Source: Typhlomys cinereus (taxonomy: Eukaryota; Chordata; Mammalia; Rodentia; Platacanthomyidae). From it: DNA of 64,000 nt. This document shows positions 11,565 through 23,124 of this stretch, piece after piece. Numbering within the stretch: position 1 is the stretch's first letter; each line of letters opens with the position of its first letter. The notes below the pieces were generated by a model that saw only the letters and a list, made by a program, of their open reading frames with translations, was not told the DNA's origin and made no database searches. The translations under genes were made by a program, and so were the position numbers. The DNA lies in assembly GCA_023101885.1 (NCBI GenBank), contig JALPQD010000138.1, forward strand, positions 496,001 through 560,000, given 5' to 3'.

Positions 11565-12500
11565 TTGCTTGAGAGTGTGTGAGATACATGTGTGTTCATG
11601 TGTGAGTGCAGGCTTGTGGAGGTCGGAAGACAGTCTGGGTTGTTGGTTCTTGCTTTCCACCTCATTGGAGACGGGTCTCTTGTTCTGCTGCAGCCTGCTG
11701 CATATACCAGGCTAGCTGGCCCATGAGCTTCCAGGGATTCTAACCTCCCCCCCTCAAAAATAATTAGTTTGGCAGCATTGGGATTACAAATGCACACATG
11801 TGACTGTGCCCAGCTTTAAGTGGGTTTGAGAGATATGAACTCAGGTCCTTATACTTGAGTGCCAAGAGCTTGTTTTTTTTTCTTTCCATTTTCTCCATAG
11901 CATGTTCTTATGTGTATGGATGTGTGTGAGGACCTGAGCTTGATATCAGAAATCATCTGTGCTCTTCCACCTTCCTCTTGAGGCTGGGTCTCTAGGCCTA
12001 GACCTCACTGATTGGGTTGGTCTTGTAAGCAACTTGTTTTTGGGGAGTCTTTGCTTTCTGGGCTCAAACTGCAGGCAGGCTACCACATCCATATGACATT
12101 TCCTTTACATGAATGGTGGCAATCTGAATTTAGATCCTCTTGCTTGTGCAGCAAACACTTTAACTGCCCCCACAAGAGCTTTTTCTGTGTGTGGGTGCAC
12201 ATGTCTGTACATATGTGTCTTTGGATACCAGGGGGCAATTTTTTGGTGTCACTCCTTAAGTACCTTCTACCTCTTGTTTGAAACAGCGTCTCTGATTGGC
12301 CTGGACCGTCACCAAGTATACTAGCGAGAGTAGCTGGATAGTGAGCTTCTGGAATCTTCCTGTCTCCAGCTCCCATCGTGCCATTGCCAGAGTTACAAGC
12401 ATATACCACTGCTTTGTGAATGGGTTCTAGTGACTGGCTGCAGCTCCTCACATTTGCAAGTCAAGTGTTTTATGGGCTAAGCTCTCTCCCCAGCCCATGA
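11565..12500 (-). repeat. Two or three old B2/B3-like SINEs, reversed
   Basis: Repeated reversed SINE signatures: GT-rich 3' portions, 'ggagacgggtctcttgttct'-type middles, and a 5' end 'aagctctctccccagccc' near 12480-12496. They are too diverged to split exactly. Confidence 0.45.
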
Positions 12501-13354
12501 GGTTTTTTTTTTTTTTATCATGAATTTTAAAATGTTGAAAAAAATGTATTTTATCAAATATTACACACACATTTCTGATTACATAGTTCCCCCCCCCCCA
12601 CTTCCCTAAGAGTCACACTCTTGACTTCAGTTTTTACACAAACCATGCACTGTTAGGATAAACTAGTTTATTGATGATGTGTTTCTATGTAGGTGACACT
12701 TCGCTTATGACCTCTATTTGCATATTCATGAGAGGACTTTCAGTTCTGTTTCTCATAATGTGCCTGACATCATTTTGGCATCCAGATTGCTCTTCCCGCT
12801 TTACTCGAGGCCCTGGCTGCCACTCTAGCAGTAGGCCAGGAATATTCTGGCCTTATTAAATGAAGCATGGAAATGATCTCCCTGGGCAAGTTTGGATAGT
12901 AATTGGCTTGTTTCACAATATTTAGGAGAGTTTGTCACTGAAGCACCTCGTGACCTAGAATTGTCAATATTTGTGTATTCTTGGAATGGTTTTCATAATT
13001 TTTTTTTATAGATTTCATATGTATTACTACTGAGTTTTGGACTTTTGATTTCTATTAAAATTAATATTGAAACTCATCCATTTCATGCAAAATTAAATAT
13101 TGATATGAAGTTTATCTTGGGAGGGTTAATGTTAGGATCTGGGGTTGGGGGCATATGCCCCCATGGTAGACATGCACTTAGCACATGTGAAGCATGTGCA
13201 CGATTACATGAGTATGCACAACTAGGCTCTATATGGCTGTCTCTTTTGTAATTGATGCTGGTGGTTTCTTGCTTCACACTTTTGTTAGTATTTTTAGGGC
13301 TCACTGACCCTTTTTTGAAAATCATGTTTTCAATGTCTGCTGTTATAGTTGCAT
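12501..13354. other. Unique intergenic DNA
   Basis: AT-rich non-coding sequence with a T-run, a C9 tract near 12590 and no recognisable gene, RNA or repeat body. Confidence 0.6.
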
Positions 13355-13960
13355 TTTGGTGTCGACTCGACAGTTGCAGACTGTTTGGGGGCAGCTGTGA
13401 AAGGTTAATGGTTAGAACGGCCCCTGAACAAGTCTGCAGATACTTGCCTGATTGCTGTGGAGAACCCAGCCCATAGTGGGTGGTACTTTCCAGTGGTGGA
13501 CCAGATAATAGGAGGTGCAAGGAGGAGGGACTTACTCTTCCCTTATCCAGTGTTGACTTGCTGTGAAGTCCACTCTATGTGCATCGTTTGCTTTTAGAGC
13601 ATCGCGGCGTTCTTTGTTGCTGCTGATGCTGCCTCCGTCCTTGGCTGACTTGGAGCTTCATCTTTTCCATCATGTTGTTGCTGTTCCGCTGCCTTTGGAG
13701 CCTGGTCTCTAGACCTTGCTGCTATTCGCTGTTCATCGCTGACGTCAGAGCCCAGCGTCTTTGACCCTCCAGAGAACTAAAGGCTTGAGATCTCAGGATC
13801 TTTTTGGCTTTGTGGAACATTCTGGTCAAGAATGAGACAGCTTCAGGCAGCTACTTTGAAGGACACTTTTATTGTGAGTTATTTTAATAAACTTATTTTT
13901 ATATATTACATTTTACAGATTCTGTTTTTTCAGAGAACTCTGACTAATATAACTGCTTTT
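13355..13960 (+). mobile_element. Interspersed repeat family A, copy 1 (about 600 bp)
   Basis: Aligns by eye over nearly its whole length with the reverse complement of 55255-55865. Shared landmarks: 'aacccagcccatagtg', 'ggaccagataataggag', 'ggctgacttggagcttcatc', 'ctcgactccagagaac'-like text, 'gtgagttattttaataaac', and an end in 'gagaactctgactaatat'. No coding capacity is seen, so it is non-autonomous. The TTAGG-like ends and structure recall rodent hAT-type URR1 repeats, but this naming is tentative. Confidence 0.6.
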
Positions 13961-14079
13961 CCAATCTTTTTTTGGCCAGGGCTGTCAACAGCCAGAGCAT
14001 CAGGTGTGAGCTTCAATAGCTGCCCCCAGCACTGCAGATCCTGACTTCCCTTTGGGTTGGGCCTTGAGATGTTTCTGAT

Positions 14080-14990
14080 TTTTTTTTTTTTTGAGACAGA
14101 GTCTCTTTCAATTCATGCTGGCCTTGAACTGGATATGTAGCTGAGGATGTCCTTGAACTTCTATTCCTCCTGTCTTTAGGGAATCTCTCTTGTGTATCAC
14201 TGGGTCTGATTTGTAAGATGCTGAGGAAAGAAATCATGAATGCTAGACCCCACTTAAAATTTTTTGTTGTTGTTCGTTTGAGATAAGATTTCATGAAGTC
14301 TAGGCTATGACAGATGATGGTCTTGAATTCTGACACTTCTTTAGCCTCCACCTCCTGAGTGCTGAGGTTATAGGTAGGTATGTACCCACTATCGAGTTAA
14401 GAAAACATCACAGATAGACTGAGGAGAAGGCTCAGTGGGTAAAGCACTTGTAGACTTGATAGCTGGCACTACGGAGGTGGAGACTATCTCCAAGGCAAGC
14501 CGGCTAGGCAGATGAGTCAAACCAGTGAGTTCCAGGTTTAGCAAGAAATCCTGTTTCCATATATAAAGTGAAAGGCAATCAAAGTATCAGATATCAGCCT
14601 CTGGCCTCTGTGTGTACATCGCATACACATGTGCTCCCACATGCATGAACATGAATGCAGCGCACACATTGACATGGAAACATGAAGCCACGACCAAAAA
14701 ATTTACCAGTGATTGGAAAATATACCAATCGATTGCAAACTGTTCCTTCAGAGAACTTCCATACCTACTAGGAAAATAGATTTTATATTGTTCTCAGAGT
14801 TCTCTGGTTTTATAAAGGTCTGCGATCTTCCTTCGGTTTTGTCGTTGACAAAAGAGTCTCATGACAGATCTTTGACTGGCCTAGAACTCACTCTGGAGAC
14901 CAAGCTCACCTCGAATTGGTGGTGGTCCTGCTGCCTCTGCGTCTCAAGTGTTGGGATTGAAGGCATCAACCACATGTTGGCTGAGTGACA
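14080..14990. repeat. SINE cluster: B1 (reversed), B2-like (forward), B1 (reversed)
   Basis: 14080-14195 and 14260-14400 are reversed B1 fragments, each with a T-rich start. 14415-14700 is a forward B2/B3-like element ('gaaggctcagtgggtaaagc' and a CA-rich end). 14850-14990 is a reversed B1 ('cctgctgcctctgcgtctca'). Confidence 0.5.
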
Positions 14991-15071
14991 TCATCTTTGA
15001 TTAAATACGTTTCATCTGCACATTCTACATGCTAAACTTAACTTTGATAGAGATACAGAAAATATTTTCTG

Positions 15072-15206
15072 TATTAGTCTTCTGTAAATAGCCATAACAC
15101 ATGAGTTTCTTAAGATTTTCTAACTGGACCTGGAAATATTAGCCTTCTGTAAATAGCCATAACACATGAGTTTCTTAAGATTTTCTAACTGGACCTGGAA
15201 ATATTG
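15072..15206. repeat. 65 bp tandem duplication
   Basis: A 65 bp unit containing 'ctgtaaatagccataacaca' is repeated directly and almost perfectly, with about one mismatch (TCTTCTG versus CCTTCTG). It is not part of a recognised transposon. Confidence 0.9.
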
Positions 15207-15544
15207 TCAGTAATTGATTTCTTGCCTTGCATGTATGTATCCTGGGTTTGATCCCCTGCACTGTCAAAATAACAACAACAATAATAAACTCTTATAAGCT
15301 CAACTTCTGTGCTATTTGTTGATGGCTTTGCTTTTTTTCTGAGCCTATGAAAAGTATCTTCTTTTTTAAAATTGTTGAACAATGAACACGATCTATCAGT
15401 CAGAGATGTGACTAAGAGATTTTAATGCCGTTTCCAAATTTTCCTGCAGCACAGTAGATTGCTGCATTACCAGCTGGTGGCTGGTTATAATGACCCTTCA
15501 GCCTTATAGTGCTGATTGGCCACTGATAGATGTGAGAAGAATAG

Positions 15545-15950
15545 GTCTGAGGAGATGGCTCAGCTGGTAAAGTGCTGCTGTGTAAGCATGAAGACTTGAG
15601 TTCAATCCCAGCACTCACTTTAAAAAGCCAGGCGTGGTAGTATACTGTGTGTTTGTGATTCCCATACTGGAAAAGCAGAGACAGGTGGATCTCTGGGGTT
15701 CACTGGCCAGCCAGCCTACCGTAGTTGGTGAGTTCCAGGCCAGTGGATCTCTGGGGCTCACTGGCCAGCCAGCCTACCGTAGTTGGTGAGTTCCAGGCCA
15801 GTGAGGGACCCTGTCTCAACAAATAAGGTGGACAGCACCCAGGGAACAATAGGTCAGTTTGTCCCTGACCTCTACTCACACCTGTGTACAATGAGAACAT
15901 GTACACATGAACACACACCTGCACACGTGCAAATATTTATTCAAGGAGTG
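15545..15950 (+). repeat. B2-like SINE with an internal 58 bp duplication
   Basis: Starts 'ctgaggagatggctcagctg' with a B box 'gagttcaatcccagcac', and ends CA-rich. Inside it, a 58 bp segment beginning 'gtggatctctgggg' at 15685 is repeated directly at 15743 with about one mismatch. Confidence 0.7.
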
Positions 15951-16254
15951 ACACAGACCTTGTCTCCTTTAAAAATCAGTGAAGTCTGAGTTACCCTGTT
16001 GTGCCAGCAGGAGAGGAAATGGGACGAAAAGCAATGAAAGAAAAAGAATATTAACTGGCACGGACAGGAGGTCCCTGAAATTGGTCTTAGACATTCAGAA
16101 AGGCAGGAGGTGAGTGAGTGTTCCAATAGAAGCCTTGTAGAAACTTTAATTGCTAATGGTTCAGAAGGGCTGGAGATAAAAGTGTTGAGCATGCATCCAA
16201 TCTGGCTAGTTCCTGGGTTATTTTCGTATAGTGCTGTGCTTGTCCTAAAAGCTT

Positions 16255-16475
16255 TTGAGGGGCTGTGGGGGGTAGCTCAGTTGGCAGAGTGCTTGCCTAG
16301 CACACATGAAGCCTTTCCTCTACTTGACTGTGGTGACATGTGTCTGAAATGTCAATACTTGGGAGGAAGAAGCAGGAGGATCAGATGTTCAAGGTCATCC
16401 CCAACTACACAGGTAGTTTAAGGTTAACCTGGGAAACAGAAGCCTATCTCAAAAGCAAACACAAAACAAAACAAA
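16255..16475 (+). repeat. B4-type SINE (ID-B1 fusion)
   Basis: An ID-like left half ('gggggtagctcagttggcag') joins directly to a B1-like right half ('aatacttgggaggaagaagcaggagg', 'aacctgggaaacagaagcct') and an A-rich tail. This is the dimeric layout of rodent B4. Confidence 0.75.
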
Positions 16476-16619
16476 AAAGCCTTTTGACTTGAAATACTGA
16501 TGACTCATCATCTTCCATATGAAATCACATGGACACACTGAAATCCCATTTTAGTGCTATTGGTGCCAGGAAGGTGCTCTACCACAGAGCTATATCCCTA
16601 GTCCAAGAACTGCTTTCAA

Positions 16620-17985
16620 CATTGGGACCGTTTGCCGCAAGTCTATGAGAAAAGTCTGTGTTAAAGATTTAGTTCTATTTTTCCTTCTCATTCCGTCTTC
16701 AAAGCAGCTGGCTAAAACGGTGGCATTTTTAGGCGTACAGTGTCTCCTTCCTGAGACTCATCACTAGAAGGCAGATCACAGTCCTTACAAGGGATGACGT
16801 GCTGTTTGTTGTCTGTGTGTGAAGTCAGTTTCTGTTCCATGTAAAAAACAAAGCAAAGCAAAACACAAGCCTGTGCTCTTTGTGAGGAAAGCTGAGAAGA
16901 CAGAACATTCTCCTAACTAATCTTTAGTTTGTGTCCATTTCTTTGCAGAGAAAACGGTAATCAGATGTTGATTTTAAAAATACCAGTGACACCTGCAAAA
17001 GAGGGATTAAGATGAGGGACTCAAATGACCAGCAGGCACAGGTGGGTCACCTGTCAACAGAGCCCCTGATTAGGCCCAAATACAAGCACAAAAGAGGCTT
17101 TTCTCTTGGGTCTTTGTACCTTCTGCATCAACACAGGCTTCCTTGGGTCCAGCTTGTGTAGGTAGCCTGTCTCCTGCAGCAGCAAGGTGAGGCATTCCCA
17201 CTGTGGGTTCAAGCTCTGATGTAGTTAATCACCACCATGGGCATGCTACTTCCACCCCTCAATCTCATTACCAAAGCAAATACAATAATATCTGCTGTGC
17301 CGATGTACCAACCCCTTTGAAGCTATGTTAAACCACCCAGATATGTAAAAGCGAGTTAATAAGCTTCAGGCCTTCCCCAGCCGTGCAGGACAGGAACTGT
17401 GCAGGGCCAGCTGTTAGCGAAAGAGGAGCAAGTTACTGCTATGATCAGCTGGACTGAGTTCTAGTCACCAAGCCGTAAGTGTGGTTTTCCATGACCCTGA
17501 GGATAGAGTTGACAGTCTCCTTACTGTGGCATGAGGGTACTGCAGGCTCAGACTCCTACCTACTCCTCAAGCCTCACCTTATACATTTTCTTCCTCTTAT
17601 CCGGGGCGCCTCTCCATCTTATGCCTTTAACAGTTGCCAATTCCTCAGAGTTCCCAGGCACAGTTTCTTGACTGCATGTATGTATCACATTCATCCTGTT
17701 GCATGATCTTGTAGCTTCACTTTTTTTTTTTTTAACAGAACTTTACATTGTGTCTTGTATTGGTGCATTGTGTGAGCACATTATGTCTGTCCCCTTTGTT
17801 TGCCTGAATGAAGAGCAGAATAAATTTTATCTTAGATGTACAGGGAGAAGGACCTTTCCAGAGAATCTGACTCCCAGGGATACAGGAAGGCAAGAATTGT
17901 TGAAAAAGCAGTTGTGTTTTAGGGAGACTCCATTTCCTTAGGGAAAATGGTGCATTTCTAAGGAGAGCGCTGGCTACGCTGTTTT
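16620..17985. other. Unique intergenic DNA
   Basis: Non-repetitive sequence with no splice-bounded open frame that I recognise. Short open frames here have no known product. Confidence 0.55.
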
Positions 17986-17989
17986 GGCA

Positions 17990-18740
17990 GATATTTGTTC
18001 CGTAGTGTGGGGATCAAACCCAGGGTCTTATTTGTGATAGGCAAACTCTCTAACCACTAAGTTACAGCAACCTTTAGCCCCAAACTTCTTTACAGTGTTG
18101 AAAGTGTATGCTTTCTTGCTTGAGGGTAACTATCTGAGGATGCTAGGGTTATTTTATTGAGAAGTGAGAGGTACCAGTTACTGAAGACGCCTCTGAGCTG
18201 AGCTGGCAATGGAAGCTGCTACTAGAGAACTCACAGTTGGCCCTGGGGGACCCTGGGGTGGCGAGTCAGGCAAGGAGATGTCAGCAGGTGTGGCAACCCA
18301 CCAGGGTCAGTGTTATGAAAGGAACATCAAGGATAGGTGCAGCTCTGGGGAGTCTGGATGTTTGGATTAGAGTTTGGGGGGTCTATTGTTAGGCATGGTA
18401 ACACATGCTTTTGTAATCTCAGCACTCAGGAAGCTGAGGCAGGAGGACTGTTGTGAGTTTAAGTCCAGCCTGAGCTGCAAAGTGAGACCCTGCCATAATA
18501 GTAGTAATAATAATAATAATAATAATAATAGATTTGTTTGTTTTGTAGACAAGTTCTCATGTGGTCTAGGCTGGCCTTGAACTCACTATATAGTTGGATG
18601 AACTTGGATTTCTGTTCTGTCTCCACATCACAAATACTGAGATTACAGGTATGTGCCTGCATTGCTGGGGATTGAAGCCCAGAGCTCCTGCATGTTAAGC
18701 AAGCATCCACCAAGGAGCTACATCCCTAACTCTAATAAAA
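17990..18740. repeat. ID and B1 SINE cluster with (TAA)n
   Basis: 17990-18090 is a reversed ID ('ggggatcaaacccagggtct'). 18385-18530 is a forward B1 ('ctcagcactcaggaagctga') with a TAA repeat as its tail (about 18500-18530). 18538-18735 is a reversed B4-like B1 plus ID pair ending 'gagctacatcccta'. Confidence 0.65.
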
Positions 18741-19289
18741 GGTCTGTGATATGATTTTTGTATACAACAAAAGGCATTTCTGTGGAGCTGGTTATTTTTT
18801 GCCCATGAATGCCCACATGGGTGGCAATGGGCACAACCACTCCAGAGTCATCTATGTATGCCAGTGTGTCTGTGGCTTTGCAAGTTTGGGCAATGCAAGT
18901 ACTGAGCCCTGAGTGTTCAGAAGAGCTGGTCACCTTACTCCTCACACAGATCATTCAGTGGCAAACATCAAACCATGCACCCTCTCAGAATGTGCAGAAA
19001 CAGGAATAGATGTGCCCTCAGGAGAGTGAGGGATCTACACAGCAGTGGGAAGAGAACGATTCTCTTTCAGACTTCACACCCAAGGAGGAGTACTGTTCTC
19101 AGCAGCTCTTATGAGCCTGTAACTAATTTTCCATTAGCAGTATACCTCTTCAATTTTTCTAGATACACATATAATGTCTTTTCTTACTAGATAATTATCT
19201 CTGATGGTTACAACTTTGTAAAAACTTAGTAATAACTAAATAAAATGATCACATGTAGAATTAATACTGTGAGGGCTTAAAAAAAAAAA

Positions 19290-19545
19290 ACCAAAAACCA
19301 TTTCACACTATACCCCAGACTGGCCCTGGTATTCACTATGTAACCCACTATGACCTCGAACTTGCAGCAATTCTCCTGTTTCAACTTTCTTATTGTGAGT
19401 TACCATGTTCAGATTTTTTTCCCTTCTTTTGATAGTATAAGTCATAAACTCACTATGTAGCCCATGTTAGCCTTAAAGCCTCAGTTCTTCTGCCTTAACC
19501 TTTCCAAGTGGGTGGGATTATATGCATCACTATGCCACCTGAAAA
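19290..19545 (-). repeat. Two reversed B1 fragments
   Basis: Two consecutive diverged reversed B1 pieces ('ctggccctggtattcactat' and 'cataaactcactatgtagcc', each followed by a 'tctgcctt'/'ctcctgtttcaac' type block). Sequence 18740-19290 between SINE clusters shows nothing recognisable. Confidence 0.5.
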
Positions 19546-19727
19546 CGTTTTTGAGAAACAAAACCCCAAATGAGATAAAAGTATTTATTAGGCATTGTGC
19601 TACCTGGTTTCTAACTCTCATGTGAAGCTCCCCAGTTCACCAAGATAATCAATTCCTTGACAAACAGGACAGTGACCTCTCCCCAAAGTGCTGACGGGTA
19701 CAGAGAGAAAGACTTCCACCATCATCT

Positions 19728-19733
19728 TTTATT
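19728..19733 (-). terminator. Cldn25: Candidate Cldn25 poly(A) signal
   Basis: AATAAA on the minus strand about 50 bases after the claudin stop codon. A second minus-strand AATAAA lies at 19584-19589. Which one is used cannot be decided from sequence. Confidence 0.45.
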
Positions 19734-19783
19734 GCAGAGATTCCTGGACAGAAACCAGCCCTGGAGAAGCAGGTGTACAGGGC

Positions 19784-20940
<1,157 letters not shown>

Positions 20941-21165
20941 ATGCTGCAAGGATTAGCAGAGTGCTTGTTTAACATGCATGAAACCCTGGGTCCATTGCGG
21001 CATCACATAAATTGAGTGTGGTGATATACATATTACAATACCAACCCTCAGAAGGTAGAGGTAGGAGGACAGGAAATTCAAGGTCATCTTTAGCTCCATA
21101 GTGAATTCACAGCCAACCTGGACCACATGAAACCCTGTCTCAAACAAACAAAAAAAAATGATATA
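20941..21165 (+). repeat. B4-type SINE
   Basis: A degenerate ID-like half ('tagcagagtgcttgtttaac', 'accctgggtccattgc') fused to a B1-like half ('aaccctcagaaggtagaggt', 'catgaaaccctgtctcaaac') and an A-rich tail. Confidence 0.7.
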
Positions 21166-21379
21166 GAAGAACTTTTAATGATATAACATGGTGGTTAGTA
21201 GAGGTGACTGAGGACCTACTTCCTCTCATGACAGTGGAGCAGAGCCCAACGTTCTTAAGTGAGTCTGAAGATGACCATACATAGAGTATACAGAATGCAC
21301 TGGTGTGTAAGGTATGTGCAATTGTATAAGATGTTGACTATGTTCTACAAATGACAGGAATATAGGTAGTTTCTAATCT

Positions 21380-21640
21380 CATCTATTTTTTATCCTTTTT
21401 ATAATTTTTGTAAATTTATCATTTGATAATTTTAATTTTTTATCATTTGATAATTTTGCAAACAAAAAAGCTTACAAAATGAGAGATAAATAAGTGTAAA
21501 AACCAAAAAAGAAAGATTATAATTCAAACAGTTTATGTTTACTGTAGTCTACTACCCAGAGAAATAATTTAATGCATTGCTTTATATATATATAATAAAT
21601 CATATATTTATATATTAAAGGAATCATACCATAGATTGTG
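21380..21640. repeat. AT-rich low-complexity stretch
   Basis: Strongly AT-biased DNA with a short direct repeat ('atcatttgataattttaa') and TATATA runs near 21583-21615. No gene is visible. Confidence 0.6.
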
Positions 21641-21764
21641 AATATCTTTCAGGATGCAAAACATACATTTAAAATTGGGTACATCTATAATTCCAGCACT
21701 CAGGAGGTTGAGACAAGAATATATCTATGAGTTTGATGGGAGTCTAAGATACGGAGATGGTCAT

Positions 21765-21955
21765 AGTTTGAATCACCCATAAAAATTGTCCCCCACATGC
21801 TCATGTGTTTGAATGCTTGGTTCCAGAGCTGATAGTCCTGTTTGGGAAGATTATGGAATCTATAAGAGTTGGAGCATTACTGGGGCCAGGCCTTGGCTTG
21901 ACCCCACTCTCAGTTTCATTCTGCCTTATAATTGTTGCAGGAAGACCATCCCTTT
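21765..21955 (+). mobile_element. MaLR-type LTR fragment (ORR1/MLT1-like)
   Basis: Contains the familiar MaLR text 'catgtgtttgaatgcttggt' followed by a 'ctgtttgggaagattatgga' block and 'actggggccaggccttggct'. It breaks off where the next LTR begins near 21955. Confidence 0.6.
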
Positions 21956-22480
21956 GTGGTCGCCAGACGTTTTGCTGGGGTTCTTGTGTTCCGAATTGAA
22001 GACTGAACCAAAACACGTGTAGAGGATTAAGGTAGAATTTATTAGAAAAAGAATGGAACTCAGGGACTCCAGATGTGGAGTGCCATGAGGGGCAGGCACC
22101 CTGGAGAACTCATGGAATCCATAAGGGGCATGGTGCTGGAAAAGAACTCATGGACTACACATGAGGAGTGAGTGCCATGAAGGACAGGTGCCAAACATGG
22201 CTGCCAGGGTCTGGTCTATTTATACACTTAGGCAAGCCCAGGAAAAATGGCTTTGCTCATTGGTTAGCTCACATTGGGGACCAACCCAGTTCTACTCACC
22301 TCTAGGTGGGGCTTTTCTGTAAAGGAGAACTGTGCTCCACATCCTTTGATAAGCAAAGAGTTGAGGGAGGCTGATGGCCTTATCTCAGGGGAGGATTGGA
22401 GTCAGCTCCTCCCTATCCCAGAGGTAGGCGATGACCTTCCAAAACCTCCAGAGATGGTCCCAGCATGGCTTCTCTAAAAC
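21955..22480 (-). mobile_element. Solo ERV-type LTR, inserted into the MaLR
   Basis: On the minus strand it shows a TATAAATA box (near 22215), an AATAAA poly(A) signal (near 22035-22042) and ends CCACA at 21955, the TG...CA layout of a retroviral LTR. No gag, pol or env is seen beside it, so it is solo. A related fragment in the other orientation lies at 30640-30780. The outer boundary near 22480 is approximate. Confidence 0.6.
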
Positions 22481-22494
22481 TAAGAATCACTTTA

Positions 22495-22630
22495 ACCAAG
22501 TGTGGTGGCTCACGGCCTGTAACTCTAGGAGCAGGATCAGGAGTTCAATGCCATCTTCAGCTACATGATGAGTTCAAGGCTAACCTGGACTGTGTCAGAA
22601 CCTGCCTAAAAGAAAAACAGAAGAGTAAAA
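22495..22630 (+). repeat. B1 SINE
   Basis: Forward B1 signature: 'gtgtggtggctcacggcctg', 'gagttcaaggctaacctgga', 'gtcagaacctgcctaaaag' and an A-rich tail. Confidence 0.7.
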
Positions 22631-22759
22631 ATAGATCAGATTAGCTCCCCGGGTATTTCCACTAAATACTTTCACTGGTAAACATTTTGAAGTTAAGGCG
22701 GTTTCGCTTAGGACTGGTTATTACATTAAAGTACTTATTGTGTCTTCTAGTGAAAAAAA

Positions 22760-22785
22760 TTGGCGGGAAGCTTCAGGGATTTGAA
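22760..22785 (+). promoter_or_regulatory. Zw10: E2F site followed by a CHR-like motif in the Zw10 promoter
   Basis: TTGGCGGGAA at 22760-22769 is a strong E2F consensus. TTTGAA at 22780-22785 is the core of a cell-cycle homology region (CHR). The pair lies 235-260 bases before the Zw10 ATG. Spacing is not the classic CDE-CHR 4 bases, so combined DREAM control is inference. Confidence 0.5.
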
Positions 22786-22803
22786 AATAGGCAGGGAAGG
22801 AGT

Positions 22804-22908
22804 TGCGCCTGCGCAGCGTGCAGCTTCCAGGATGCCGTGGAAACTTCGCCCCAGGTGGCGCAGGGCTCGCTGGGAGTTGTAGTACACTGTACTCTCTGCG
22901 CGTGCGCA
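22804..22908 (+). promoter_or_regulatory. Zw10: CpG promoter with two NRF1 sites and one ZNF143 site
   Basis: TGCGCCTGCGCA (22804-22815) and TGCGCGTGCGCA (22897-22908) match the NRF1 dyad. Between them, TGGGAGTTGTAGT (22871-22883) is the reverse of the ZNF143/STAF core ACTACAACTCCCA. No TATA box is seen. The GC- and CpG-rich sequence from about 22800 to 23700 is a typical CpG-island promoter of a housekeeping gene; transcription start is inferred between about 22880 and 23000. Confidence 0.7.
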
Positions 22909-23019
22909 CCGGCTCCGGACTCAGTTTCCCGGCAGGCCGCGCGCCCTGGCCGCCTGCGGGACGCAAGCTGCCGCGCTGGCCGTCAGAGCGACCGGGTCAG
23001 CGTCCGTGCTCGCGGCGCG

Positions 23020-23124
23020 ATGGCTTCCTTCGTGACAGAAGTTCTAGCTCACTCGGGCAGCCTCGAGAAGGAGGATCTCGGTACCAGGATCAGCCGCCTG
23101 ACCCGGCGGGTGGAGGAAATCAAG
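23020..23124 (+). CDS. Zw10: Zw10 exon 1 (start codon)
   Basis: ATG at 23020 in GCGCGATGG, an acceptable Kozak context (G at +4; the -3 base is G). Encodes 35 residues, [20 protein letters not shown] through RRVEEIK, then AAG|GTGAGG. The N-terminal helical region binds ZWINT/RINT1 partners in the family. A longer open frame runs through the promoter and intron 1 but is only GC-rich read-through. Confidence 0.97.
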
